A stretch of 64,000 nucleotides of DNA, taken from Geomicrobium sediminis. GTDB taxonomy: Bacteria > Bacillota > Bacilli > Bacillales > Marinococcaceae. Below are positions 1 to 7,390 of this stretch, one piece after another. The notes beneath the pieces were generated by a model. The model did no database searches. It was not told the DNA's origin and saw nothing but the letters and a program-made list of their open reading frames with translations. The translations under genes were made by a program, and so were the position numbers. The DNA lies in NCBI RefSeq assembly GCF_016908595.1, contig NZ_JAFBEC010000006.1:215316-279315 (forward strand), read 5' to 3'. Every line of letters starts with the position of its first letter. Position 1 is the stretch's first letter.

Positions 1-67
1 TGGAACTGCCAATTGGTTTTGTTTTTTCGTAAACGGCTGTTGATAATTCTCCATATGATTTATACAT
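1..67 (-). CDS. Class I SAM-dependent methyltransferase, N-terminal fragment
   Basis: Only the first 22 codons are in the window and the rest runs off the left edge. The ATG lies at 67-65 on the minus strand, behind an AAGGGGGA ribosome binding site at the usual distance. The visible start (MYKSYGELSTAVYEKTKP) resembles the N-terminus of small SAM-dependent methyltransferases of Bacillaceae. This is recognition from a short fragment, so the family is likely but the substrate is unknown. It is divergent from the serpin gene. Confidence 0.5.
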   Translation of the reverse strand, partial: MYKSYGELSTAVYEKTKPIGSS

Positions 68-142
68 GTTGTCCCCCTTTATTCTTTCATTGTAACGCTT
101 ATGGAAAAAAGAACGAATAGTAAGATAAAGGGGTGACGTCTG

Positions 143-1315
143 ATGAAGTGGTGGACAAGTGTCGGAGGAGTGTGTTTAATGGTCGGATTGACTGGATGTG
201 GCGTTCAATCAAGCGAACAAGCAAGCGCGAATCTGGAAGAATCACTAGAGCAAGATCGGCAACTTGAGTTAGCAGTGCAATTAATAGAACATGAAGATGA
301 AGGCAATCATATTTTGTCGCCGTTTAGTATTTACTTAAGTTTAATGATGGTCGCAAATGGGACGAGTGGTGACAGTGAACAGGAAATCTATAAAGCGCTC
401 CAGTTAGAGAGTGTCGACCGTGAAGAAGAAAATAGAAAGATTCATGACTGGTTAACCTACTTATCCATGGATCGAGACGTTGAGATTGGTATTGCGAATT
501 CAATTTGGGCGAAAGAACAAGTAACGTTCCTTGAACCTTACGTCACTACGATTGAGGATACGTTCTATGGAGAGGTGAGGGAATTAACAGGGGTTAAAGA
601 AATTAACGATTGGGTGAAGGATAAAACTAGCGGTAAAATCAATCGCCTATTTGAAGATGAATTATCTGAGGAAATCGTGGCACTGCTCGTTAATGCGACG
701 TATTTTTATGGGAATTGGCAAGATCCGTTCACGTTACTAGAAGGATCTAATGAGAAGTTTACAAATCTTGATGGATCAAAAGCCGTTGTTGAATGGATGA
801 ACCGAGTTGATGATTTTAGCTATGTGGAGGGTGAACAATATCAAGCGGTCCGACTTCCATATGCTGATGAAGAGACGTCGATGACCATTGTGTTGCCAGG
901 CGAGGGAGTGTTTACAGATGTTTTACGCGAAATCCCTAACATTATGAGCAGTAGCGATTGGTCAACGAAAGAAGTGGATGTGCAAATCCCAACGATTGAA
1001 CTAGACAATGAATATAATTTAAACGATACATTGAAACATTTAGGTATGGAAACAATCTTTAATTATATGGAAAATAACATGTTTGAAGGTAGTGGAAGTA
1101 ATTATTCAATAGATGATGTTATCCATAGAGCAATCATTGAAATCGATGAAAAAGGCACAGAAGCAGCTGCGGTGACTGCTGTATCTGTTATGGAAACAAG
1201 TGCATCGATAACACCACCGGTCCATTTCACCGCCGATCGACCATTTTATTTTCTAATTGAACATGAGCCAACAGGAGCAACATTGTTCTTTGGCTCTTAT
1301 GCAGAGGTAAACTAA
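143..1315 (+). CDS. Serpin-family protease inhibitor, lipoprotein
   Basis: Serpins inhibit serine or cysteine proteases by a suicide mechanism in which a cleaved reactive loop inserts into a beta sheet. The protein begins with a lipoprotein signal ending in the lipobox LTGC (Cys at about residue 19), so it should be anchored outside the cytoplasmic membrane. Serpin landmarks follow in order: LSPFSIYLSLMMVANG near residue 58, LLVNATYFYGNW near 180, the hinge EKGTEAAAVTAV at 336-347, and the C-terminal block DRPFYFLIEHEPTG. The small-residue hinge suggests a true inhibitor rather than a non-inhibitory serpin. By position P1-P1' would be near Thr352-Ser353, but the exact bond is uncertain. The start has an AGGGGTGA ribosome binding site. 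It is monocistronic. Confidence 0.93.
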   Translation: MKWWTSVGGVCLMVGLTGCGVQSSEQASANLEESLEQDRQLELAVQLIEHEDEGNHILSPFSIYLSLMMVANGTSGDSEQEIYKALQLESVDREEENRKIHDWLTYLSMDRDVEIGIANSIWAKEQVTFLEPYVTTIEDTFYGEVRELTGVKEINDWVKDKTSGKINRLFEDELSEEIVALLVNATYFYGNWQDPFTLLEGSNEKFTNLDGSKAVVEWMNRVDDFSYVEGEQYQAVRLPYADEETSMTIVLPGEGVFTDVLREIPNIMSSSDWSTKEVDVQIPTIELDNEYNLNDTLKHLGMETIFNYMENNMFEGSGSNYSIDDVIHRAIIEIDEKGTEAAAVTAVSVMETSASITPPVHFTADRPFYFLIEHEPTGATLFFGSYAEVN

Positions 1316-1330
1316 ATTTTAAAATCATTG

Positions 1331-1361
1331 TTGACTCTAACGTTACGTTAGCCCTTATCGT
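1331..1361 (+). promoter_or_regulatory. MerR-type promoter and operator
   Basis: TTGACT (1331-1336) and TATCGT (1356-1361) are separated by 19 bp. The spacer holds a perfect 15-bp palindrome, CTAACGTTACGTTAG, at 1337-1351. An over-long spacer filled by a dyad is the hallmark of MerR-activated promoters, and the next gene is a MerR-family regulator, so autoregulation is inferred. Confidence 0.6.
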
Positions 1362-1383
1362 CAAATGTGAAGGAGGGAATGCA

Positions 1384-2109
1384 ATGCTGCAAGTGAAAGA
1401 AGTTTCAAAGCTAACTGGTGTTAGTGTGCGCACACTTCATCATTATGATCACATCGGTTTGTTAACACCGGAGAGTACGACAGAAGCGGGGTACCGCCTC
1501 TATTCACAAAAAGACTTAATGCATTTACAAGAAATTCTGTTCTTTCGAGAGCTTGGCTTCCCTCTGAAACAAATAAAATCCCTCATGAGTGATCCGTCTT
1601 ATTCACGAAGTGATGCGTTGCGTATGCAAAAACGATTGTTAACCGACCGTGTCACGCACATTCAAGGAATGATAGAGATGATTGATGGGACACTTGAGGA
1701 GCGAGAAGGAGATCTTGATATGACCGAAGAACGTCATTTTAAAGGATTTAAATTTAGTGAAAGTGATTCGTATGAAGCAGAAGCAAGAGAGTTGTACGGT
1801 GATCAGGCTGTAGATGAAGGCAAAGCGAAGATCAAAGGAAATGAACAAGTGCTTCAAGAAGAAATGAATGATATTTACCGTGAGTTAGCACAGACGATGG
1901 AACACAACCCAACGTCGGAAGAGGCTCAAGTGGCAATCGAGAAGTGGTATAACTACTTGAATCGAATGGGTTCATACTCAAAAGAAGCATTTGCCGGTCT
2001 TGGCGAAATGTACATCAGTGATGAGCGTTTCCAACAGAATATTGATCAATTTCGACCAGGCTTAGCCGAGTGGATGCGTGATGCGATGAAGGTATACGCA
2101 GGAAATTAA
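1384..2109 (+). CDS. MerR-family transcriptional activator with TipAS-like C-terminal domain
   Basis: The N-terminal winged helix is typical of MerR proteins (VKEVSKLTGVSVRTLHHYDHIGLLTP, then GYRLYSQKDL, residues 1-70). A coiled dimerisation helix follows near 75-115. The last 125 residues resemble the TipAS antibiotic-recognition fold (compare B. subtilis Mta): DQAVDEGKAKIKGNEQV, MEHNPTSEEAQVAIEKWYNYL, and a YISDERFQQNIDQFRPGLAEWMRDA end. Known relatives bind hydrophobic peptides or drugs and switch on efflux genes. No efflux gene follows directly, since a strong terminator ends the unit, so its targets may include itself and distant genes. The start follows AAGGAGGG. Confidence 0.9.
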   Translation: MLQVKEVSKLTGVSVRTLHHYDHIGLLTPESTTEAGYRLYSQKDLMHLQEILFFRELGFPLKQIKSLMSDPSYSRSDALRMQKRLLTDRVTHIQGMIEMIDGTLEEREGDLDMTEERHFKGFKFSESDSYEAEARELYGDQAVDEGKAKIKGNEQVLQEEMNDIYRELAQTMEHNPTSEEAQVAIEKWYNYLNRMGSYSKEAFAGLGEMYISDERFQQNIDQFRPGLAEWMRDAMKVYAGN

Positions 2110-2111
2110 GT

Positions 2112-2149
2112 GTATAAAAGCAAAGGGAATTTTCCCTTTGCTTTTATAC
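2112..2149 (+). terminator. Rho-independent terminator after the MerR gene
   Basis: A perfect hairpin with 18-bp arms and a 2-base loop lies just after the stop codon. The right arm ends in CTTTTATAC, so the U-tract is short. Confidence 0.75.
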
Positions 2150-2207
2150 GTTTAAATACTAGAACTAGCCTACAACGATAAATTATTTCCTAGGACATAG
2201 TAGAGGA

Positions 2208-2918
2208 TTATGTGTATCGTTGTTTTCGATATACGACTGCAAAAATAATACTAATAACGGTAATCCAACAGAGCGTCACGACTAAGCTAAACCACGGAAA
2301 TGAACCGCCATAAAAACTTACATGAAAAGCATCGTAAAAGATCTCAATCGGTAGAAAGCGTTTAATTGTATAAATGAAGGCTACATTGTATAGATCAGCC
2401 ATCGAAGAAATAAAATACATACCCATGATAACTGGAAAGAGTGTGATCATGATTTGTCCATTATTGTTCGCGAGAAGTCCGACCGTTGAAGATAATACAA
2501 TGCAAAAAAATGCGACAGGAATCACAGCAACGAGGAAATAACCCCACGATATTGGAACTTGTAGAATGAGTAAGCTCAGAAGTACCCCAATGAGAGATAA
2601 ACAGAAATAGTGAATGTTTTTACCGATTAATAGTTCTGCGATGCTTGTTGGGGTATAAAGCAACATTCGGAGTGTCCCTTTCTCTTTTTCTTCCGCAAGC
2701 GAGTTGGCGGGGACAACCCCAGAGATAAATAAAAGGTTTAGCAAGATTACACCAACGTACATCTCAAACATCATGTCTAGATCACTTGGCATCACGTAAG
2801 CAAACATCAGTGCCATTCCGACGGGAATTAGCAACACAGGGACGATATTCGCGCTTTTCATCGAGTCTTTACGATCTTTACGTACAATTGCAAAAATTCT
2901 TTTCATCGATAGGCTCAT
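2208..2918 (-). CDS. ABC-2 type transporter permease
   Basis: A 236-residue integral membrane protein with about six hydrophobic segments, matching the permease half of ABC-2 exporters. The stretch NSLAEEKEKGTLRMLLYTPTS in the first cytoplasmic loop is the conserved ABC-2 signature (E-K-E-x-G-T/S-L). Its start overlaps the end of the ATPase gene by 4 bases (ATGA), so the two are translationally coupled. Together they should form a four-subunit exporter of the NatAB/drug/bacteriocin-immunity kind. The substrate cannot be told from sequence. It is the last gene of a three-gene minus-strand operon. Confidence 0.9.
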   Translation of the reverse strand: MSLSMKRIFAIVRKDRKDSMKSANIVPVLLIPVGMALMFAYVMPSDLDMMFEMYVGVILLNLLFISGVVPANSLAEEKEKGTLRMLLYTPTSIAELLIGKNIHYFCLSLIGVLLSLLILQVPISWGYFLVAVIPVAFFCIVLSSTVGLLANNNGQIMITLFPVIMGMYFISSMADLYNVAFIYTIKRFLPIEIFYDAFHVSFYGGSFPWFSLVVTLCWITVISIIFAVVYRKQRYT

Positions 2919-3760
2919 GCAAATTTCCTCCCTGTTACGTCTAAAAAGATGTCCGTTAATGAAGGTTCGTCACTGTGGATCGATTGGACTTTACGACTTT
3001 CAATGGCGTTTCGAAGTGACGTCATTCCCGTATAACTATTGTTGAACGTCTCAACGTTCCCATCAGCAAATGTCACCGTAACTGTCGGTGCAGCGTACGT
3101 GCTACGGATTTGAGCAGGTTCGCCACAAAGATAAATTGTACCGTCAATCATAAATGCCACACGGTGACAGAGCGATTCAATTTCGTTCATATCATGAGAC
3201 GTTAGAAAAATGGTTGAGCCTTGTTCATTGAGTTGACGTAAAAACGCATGAACATTTGCTTTTGCGCTCGGGTCAAGGGAAGCAGTGGGCTCATCAAGTA
3301 TTAAGATTTCTGGAGCATGAATGAGCGCTGCGGCTAGATTCGCTCGTTGCTTCATTCCTTTTGATAAATGTTTGTAGGTGGTCTTTCTCGATGAGGCTAA
3401 TCCGACGTGCTCCAAGATGTCTTCAATGGTACTCACGGGACGATCATATAGAGAAGCTAGAAAACGTAAGTTGTCATACAAACTCAATCGTTCGTAGAGC
3501 ACACTCCGATCACTAAGAATTCCCATTTTGCTAAGCAATTGAGTATGATTGCCTGTGACACTTTCACCGAATACACGAATCGTCCCTTCGCTAGGCTTTA
3601 ATTGATCGGTGAGTAACTTAATCGACGTTGTTTTTCCTACACCGGTAGGACCGACGAGGCCAAATATTTCTCCTTTGTTAATCGAGAAGTTCACGTCTGT
3701 GAGTGCCTTTTTCTCTTTGAATTGCTTGTGTACATCTTCAAATTCAATGATTGCATTCAT
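2915..3760 (-). CDS. ABC transporter ATP-binding protein
   Basis: A complete ATPase of 281 residues. It has Walker A GPTGVGKTT, a signature loop written LSKGMKQR rather than LSGGQ, Walker B LILDEPTASLDP and an H-loop LTSHDMNE. The roughly 70-residue C-terminal tail is common in exporters of the CcmA/NatA class. It is cytoplasmic and powers the adjacent permease. The start follows AAAGGGATGATGAT. The upstream gene in the operon is an ABC-like/LytTR fusion, which suggests that the exporter is under dedicated transcriptional control. Confidence 0.93.
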   Translation of the reverse strand: MNAIIEFEDVHKQFKEKKALTDVNFSINKGEIFGLVGPTGVGKTTSIKLLTDQLKPSEGTIRVFGESVTGNHTQLLSKMGILSDRSVLYERLSLYDNLRFLASLYDRPVSTIEDILEHVGLASSRKTTYKHLSKGMKQRANLAAALIHAPEILILDEPTASLDPSAKANVHAFLRQLNEQGSTIFLTSHDMNEIESLCHRVAFMIDGTIYLCGEPAQIRSTYAAPTVTVTFADGNVETFNNSYTGMTSLRNAIESRKVQSIHSDEPSLTDIFLDVTGRKFA

Positions 3761-3868
3761 ATCATCATCCCTTTCACGTTCAGTTTGGGGGAAGATGATT
3801 TAACTAGCATTAAGTTTACGGTGAGTGGTGCATAGAGCAATGCGAATGGTGCACAATTGGACGTGAAA

Positions 3869-4819
3869 TTACAGGACGATCCCGAGCGTTTCATAAAGTA
3901 AAGGCAATTTGCTTTTTGCAAGGGGGACGCCATCCGGGTATTTTGCAATAACGACGGTGTAACTATTTCTCGTCCACTGCATGACTTCTCGAACTCGCTG
4001 TAAATTGACGAGATATGAGCGGTGTGTTCGAAAAAAGCCGAACGGAACTAACTGTTGCTCAAGTGCTTGCAGTGTAAACGGAGAAACGTAAGACTGTTCG
4101 TTCACATAAAGCAAACATTCTCCATCAATCGCTTCGATATAATCGATTTCCTCAGGATTAAACAGCAATGTCTTTTCTGCTTGTTTCGCTGCAATCTTCT
4201 TAAACGGTGTTGGAAGAGCATCCTCACTTGAGAGTTCCACAAGCGTCGTATTTGTCATTTTATATTGTCGACCGAGGCTGAAAGGTTCAACGTCATAATC
4301 AGATAATGTGAGAAGAACAGCTTTTGCACGATTAGAATAAAGGATTAAATTGTTTGAGATTAGCTGTTTCGTCTCGTGATCGACACCGATGTATGGATTT
4401 TCTAAAATGACTATGGAGGGTTCATGAATGATTGCCCGGGCAATTAATACACGACGTTTAATGGAATCATCCAAATCTACATAGCGCATTGATTGGAACG
4501 ATGTAAGCCCCCAAGTGGATAAAATTTCGTTTAAATCAGTCTTTGAGTTGTACAAGTTATGAAAGAATGCGAGGTTGTCAAACACGGAAAGTCGTTCATA
4601 AAGGGTATCTTCTAACATGAAGTAACCGATCTGCTTTTGTTGACTGAATGTTATGTGATCTTTGTTTTGACGTTGAGTATGTAAGTAATGAAGAAGGACA
4701 TTCCCTTGTTTTGCACTACAATGAATAATTGCGAAATCCCCTTCGTTCACGGTTAAATCAAACGAAGGAACCACAACGTGACCGTGTTGAACGATTTCTA
4801 AGTTTGTTATCGTGTACAT
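3869..4819 (-). CDS. LytTR transcription regulator fused to a degenerate ABC ATPase-like domain
   Basis: Residues 1 to about 205 follow the layout of an ABC ATPase but lack its catalytic motifs. The Walker A position (33-41) reads HCSAKQGNV, the signature position reads DLDDSIKRR, and Walker B (136-142) reads IVILENP. Residues about 215-316 form a LytTR DNA-binding domain (DYIEAIDGECLLYV, then GFFRTHRSYLVNLQRVREV, then VPLAKSKLPLLYETL). LytTR proteins bind pairs of short direct repeats. The gene heads the ABC exporter operon, so it probably regulates that exporter, with the dead ABC domain perhaps acting as a sensor or as a docking partner for the working ATPase. This architecture is known in Firmicutes from memory, but its signal is not. 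The start follows GGAGG. Confidence 0.85.
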   Translation of the reverse strand: MYTITNLEIVQHGHVVVPSFDLTVNEGDFAIIHCSAKQGNVLLHYLHTQRQNKDHITFSQQKQIGYFMLEDTLYERLSVFDNLAFFHNLYNSKTDLNEILSTWGLTSFQSMRYVDLDDSIKRRVLIARAIIHEPSIVILENPYIGVDHETKQLISNNLILYSNRAKAVLLTLSDYDVEPFSLGRQYKMTNTTLVELSSEDALPTPFKKIAAKQAEKTLLFNPEEIDYIEAIDGECLLYVNEQSYVSPFTLQALEQQLVPFGFFRTHRSYLVNLQRVREVMQWTRNSYTVVIAKYPDGVPLAKSKLPLLYETLGIVL

Positions 4820-4877
4820 GCTAAGGCCTCCAATCTATATCTCGTTCAGTATATCGTCTATGATCAACGTTTTAAAC

Positions 4878-4913
4878 AAAAAACCACAAAGGGACAGACC
4901 CTTTGTGGTTTTT
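4878..4913 (-). terminator. Terminator, possibly bidirectional, after the small-export gene
   Basis: A 15-bp arm (AAAAACCACAAAGGG and its complement) around a 5-base loop, followed by a T-run when read on the minus strand. It ends the gene at 4923-5405 before the LytTR operon begins. Confidence 0.85.
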
Positions 4914-4922
4914 CTCATATAT

Positions 4923-5405
4923 TTAGTTGAATCCAACAAACCCACCAAATAGAGCACCGACAATTACCCAGAGGAGAATACTGATTGTATGCCAGAAGAT
5001 GACACGCTTCTTATCCGCGCCTGCAGCAAGGGAGATAAATGCTGCAATATGTCCGGATGCGACTGCCGGGGCAATAATTGCAAGACCTGGTACACCGTAT
5101 TTGTCGTACGTCTCTTGCGCCTTTTTCGCACGTCCTTGAATAAATCCACCACTTTTCCCAGAATTACGATTGCGTAACCACGTGAACAGTGCGTTGAATG
5201 GGATGATGACGAGCATAACAGAGATCCAGTTCCCTGCAAAACTAGCAATTGCAGATGTTACAGCTGACACACCGATGAACGAACCAACAAATGATCCGAA
5301 AAACCCTTCTAGAAATGGAATGACTCCGATTAGAGCAATCCCAAGGTGCTGTAAAAGAGGGTTCATCTCCATGAGATTTATAATAAAGTCTTGTAAAAGT
5401 TCCAT
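4923..5405 (-). CDS. Small multi-drug export protein family membrane protein
   Basis: A 160-residue polytopic membrane protein of the COG2426 / Sm_multidrug_ex family. Recognisable blocks are the N-terminal GIALIGVIPFLEGFFGSFVG segment, the polar central loop RGRAKKAQETYDKYGVPGLAIIAPAV, and the C-terminal helix with FWHTISILLWVIVGALFGG. The YGVPGLAIIAP stretch recalls the re-entrant loop of DedA-like proteins. The name comes from an early annotation and the true substrate is unknown. The start follows AAGGAGCG. It is a single-gene unit with its own terminator. Confidence 0.8.
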   Translation of the reverse strand: MELLQDFIINLMEMNPLLQHLGIALIGVIPFLEGFFGSFVGSFIGVSAVTSAIASFAGNWISVMLVIIPFNALFTWLRNRNSGKSGGFIQGRAKKAQETYDKYGVPGLAIIAPAVASGHIAAFISLAAGADKKRVIFWHTISILLWVIVGALFGGFVGFN

Positions 5406-5505
5406 TGTAAATTCGCTCCTTAAATGATGAAGTAACTTGATTACGTTTAGTATACGGGGGTTATTTCGATGATCGGCATATTTCGTTTAAGAAGGTACGC
5501 TTTGT

Positions 5506-5601
5506 GTCATAAAGCGTCTTAGCTCGTATGAAACGTCCGATAAAGACGTTTCGTAACATGGTCGATGTCGTAAAACGTCCAAACCCTGTCGCGAAGCGTC
5601 C
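5506..5601. repeat. Array of five 14-bp repeats, about 20 bp apart
   Basis: Five copies share the core AARCGTCY: 5506-5519 GTCATAAAGCGTCT, 5525-5538 CGTATGAAACGTCC, 5544-5557 (inverted) GTTACGAAACGTCT, 5567-5580 GTCGTAAAACGTCC and 5588-5601 GTCGCGAAGCGTCC. Start-to-start spacings are 19, 19, 23 and 21 bp, so about two helical turns each. A weaker inverted half copy (ACGCTTT) lies at 5497-5503. The array is upstream of the promoter of the acidic surface protein and looks like a set of binding sites for a regulator. Confidence 0.65.
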
Positions 5602-5644
5602 GACATCTTAATGAAAATGTATTTTTTTATTTTTCAAAAAAGGA

Positions 5645-5672
5645 GTGACTTTTTTTGGGAAATCATTATACT
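5645..5672 (+). promoter_or_regulatory. Probable sigma-A promoter of the surface-protein/sortase operon
   Basis: GTGACT (5645-5650), a 16-bp spacer and TATACT (5667-5672) predict a start of transcription near 5679. That is shortly before the first usable start codon, and places the repeat array at about -80 to -173. Confidence 0.5.
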
Positions 5673-5726
5673 AAGATCAGCTTTACATTTCTGTACCACT
5701 AACTCATGGGAAGAAGGAAAAAGAAG

Positions 5727-6755
5727 ATGAGAAGAAGCAGTCTTCGCGGTGTGGATTACAAACGTAGGTTACATACGGGGAGGATGCGTAAGAGTCGTCA
5801 TTTGCGCAATGTTATTGCGTTGTCGGCACTTGCAGCAACAACATTTGCTGTAACAGATGGAGTGGTACAAGCAGAGTCTAAACCAGTAGAGCACGAGGCA
5901 AACGTCATTGAAGAAACGGTTTTAGAAAACAACGTCGAATTCGCACTAGAAGGCATTGACGTTGAACTTGTTCATGAAGTTGAAGAAGGTGAAGGTACAG
6001 AAATTATTCTTGAGTCAGATCAAGAAGAGCAACTTGTCTTAGACGAGGAAGCGGAAGTAGACGAACCTGTTGTAGATGAGGAAGAGAGCAACACAGAAGA
6101 GTCAAATGAAGAAGTATCAGATGTGGAAGAAGAGCAACCGGTTGAAGATGTGCCACCTGTTGATGAAGAACAACCCGTTGAGGAATTGCCCGTCGTAGAC
6201 GACGAAGTTGAAGCGGAAACACCAATAGATCAAGATCAAACTAAACCAAAACCACCGTTTGATGGTGAGTGGGAATATGTTGAAGTGGAATATGGATTTT
6301 GGATTCCGACTGGTCCAGTTCCAACTGAATTTACAGAAGCGGATGCAGAGAAGTGGATCTCTTACCTTGATTCATTAACTGAAGAAGAGATCTGGATTTG
6401 GATCGACCTCATTAGTGATGAATGGTTTTTTTACATTATTGAATTAATTGATTGGTACTTCGATGAAGAATGGTTGATCGAGATCCCTGAAGAAGAATGC
6501 AATGAAGGCGGTGCCGTGACACCAACGACACCAGTTGAAAAACCACCAGTGAAAGAAGTAACACAAGTAAAGCATGTTGAAAAAGAGGCTGGCCCGGTCC
6601 TGAAGAAATCAAGTGATACGTCTAAAGCGAGCACAACGGGTGAAAAACTTCCAGATACCTCTACTGATATGTACAACGTCGGTTTTGCTGGGTTACTCGC
6701 ATTACTTGCAGGAGTGGCGATGAGGTTCCGTCGTAAATCAACGCCAGAATCGTGA
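5727..6755 (+). CDS. Acidic, Trp-rich surface protein with LPDTS sorting signal
   Basis: The first 25 or so residues are very basic, followed by a hydrophobic signal segment (NVIALSALAATTFAV) and an Ala-rich cleavage region. The mature part is extremely rich in Glu and Asp, with PVDEEQPVEELPVVDDEVE-type low-complexity repeats. A compact module of about 65 residues then follows, dense in Trp and Phe between acidic residues (EIWIWIDLISDEWFFYIIEL). The C-terminus is a sorting signal: LPDTS at 6648-6662, a membrane helix, then RFRRK. LPDTS/LPDTA signals are processed by class D sortases in B. subtilis (YhcR, YfkN). ATG 5727 is chosen because it has AAGAAGG upstream; ATG 5706 is in frame but lacks one. 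It resembles the family called processed acidic surface proteins. The role is unknown; wall buffering at high pH is a guess. Confidence 0.8.
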   Translation: MRRSSLRGVDYKRRLHTGRMRKSRHLRNVIALSALAATTFAVTDGVVQAESKPVEHEANVIEETVLENNVEFALEGIDVELVHEVEEGEGTEIILESDQEEQLVLDEEAEVDEPVVDEEESNTEESNEEVSDVEEEQPVEDVPPVDEEQPVEELPVVDDEVEAETPIDQDQTKPKPPFDGEWEYVEVEYGFWIPTGPVPTEFTEADAEKWISYLDSLTEEEIWIWIDLISDEWFFYIIELIDWYFDEEWLIEIPEEECNEGGAVTPTTPVEKPPVKEVTQVKHVEKEAGPVLKKSSDTSKASTTGEKLPDTSTDMYNVGFAGLLALLAGVAMRFRRKSTPES

Positions 6756-7312
6756 GGCGAGTAGTCAGTATTGTGTTCATCATCGTTGGGGTTGTATTAC
6801 TAAGTGTTGCAACGTACGACTATATGACAACGAAAGTGAGCACGGACCAAGCGATTAGTCGTGCTGCTGAAGTCGTAGAAGAGTCAAAAGAGATTAAAAA
6901 GATGGAAGCATTCCAACCTGAGCTTGGGGAGCCTGTAGGTGTGTTAACCATCCCTAAGCTCGACGTATCATTACCAATTATTGAAGGAACAGAAGAAGAA
7001 ATGCTCGCGAAAGGTGTTGGGCATTTTACGTCTACAGCTTGGCCATCTGAGGGGGAACAAATTCTTCTGTCAGGTCATCGAGATACCGTATTTAAGAACT
7101 TTGGTGAGCTTGAAGTTGGCGATGTATTTATCGTTGAACTTTCATACGGTACGTTTGAATATGTCATACGTTCGCATACGATCGTAGACAAAGATGACAC
7201 GTCGATTATTCGAGAGATGGGTGAGGAAATGTTAACCTTATCCACATGTTATCCATTTCACCTTTTGGGCGCTGCGCCTGAACGCTATGTCATTTATGCT
7301 GAACCCGTTTAA
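6752..7312 (+). CDS. Class D sortase
   Basis: A 186-residue membrane-anchored transpeptidase: one N-terminal membrane helix, then the sortase barrel. The catalytic triad is visible as His109 (LLSGHRDT), Cys166 (LSTCYPF) and Arg178 (APERYVIY). LTIPKLDVSLPIIEGT opens the domain as in other class D enzymes. The GTG start overlaps the stop of the acidic protein (GTGA), so substrate and enzyme are made together. It should cleave LPDTS between Thr and Ser and link the upstream protein to peptidoglycan. A terminator follows at once, so this is a two-gene cassette. Confidence 0.92.
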   Translation: MRRVVSIVFIIVGVVLLSVATYDYMTTKVSTDQAISRAAEVVEESKEIKKMEAFQPELGEPVGVLTIPKLDVSLPIIEGTEEEMLAKGVGHFTSTAWPSEGEQILLSGHRDTVFKNFGELEVGDVFIVELSYGTFEYVIRSHTIVDKDDTSIIREMGEEMLTLSTCYPFHLLGAAPERYVIYAEPV

Positions 7313-7320
7313 TTATGAAC

Positions 7321-7346
7321 AGCGGCTGTCAATAGGCAGTCGCTTT
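7321..7346 (+). terminator. Terminator after sortase
   Basis: AGCGGCTG pairs with CAGTCGCT (one G-T pair) around an 8-base loop, followed by a short T-run. A second small hairpin, GAAAGTT/AACTTTC (7357-7380) followed by seven Ts, may reinforce it. Confidence 0.75.
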
Positions 7347-7390
7347 TTCATGGAATGAAAGTTATCAATTCAGAACTTTCATTTTTTTGT

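Noticed and set aside
2915..3760. Naming the ABC exporter NatA/NatB
   Set aside because: It has ABC-2 architecture and a LytTR regulator nearby as in nat, but the ATPase and permease show no specific NatAB mark that I can confirm.
4964..5248. A 94-codon frame overlapping the small-export gene in another frame on the same strand
   Set aside because: The overlapping frame at 4923-5405 has clear membrane helices and a good start; this one has Ser/Arg-rich noise.
5655..5702. A TTG-started 15-codon frame with a good AAGGAG, in frame and ending 3 bases before ATG 5706 of the acidic surface protein
   Set aside because: The predicted promoter (5645-5672) overlaps it, so it would not be transcribed in full. 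It is probably chance, although translational coupling to ATG 5706 cannot be excluded.
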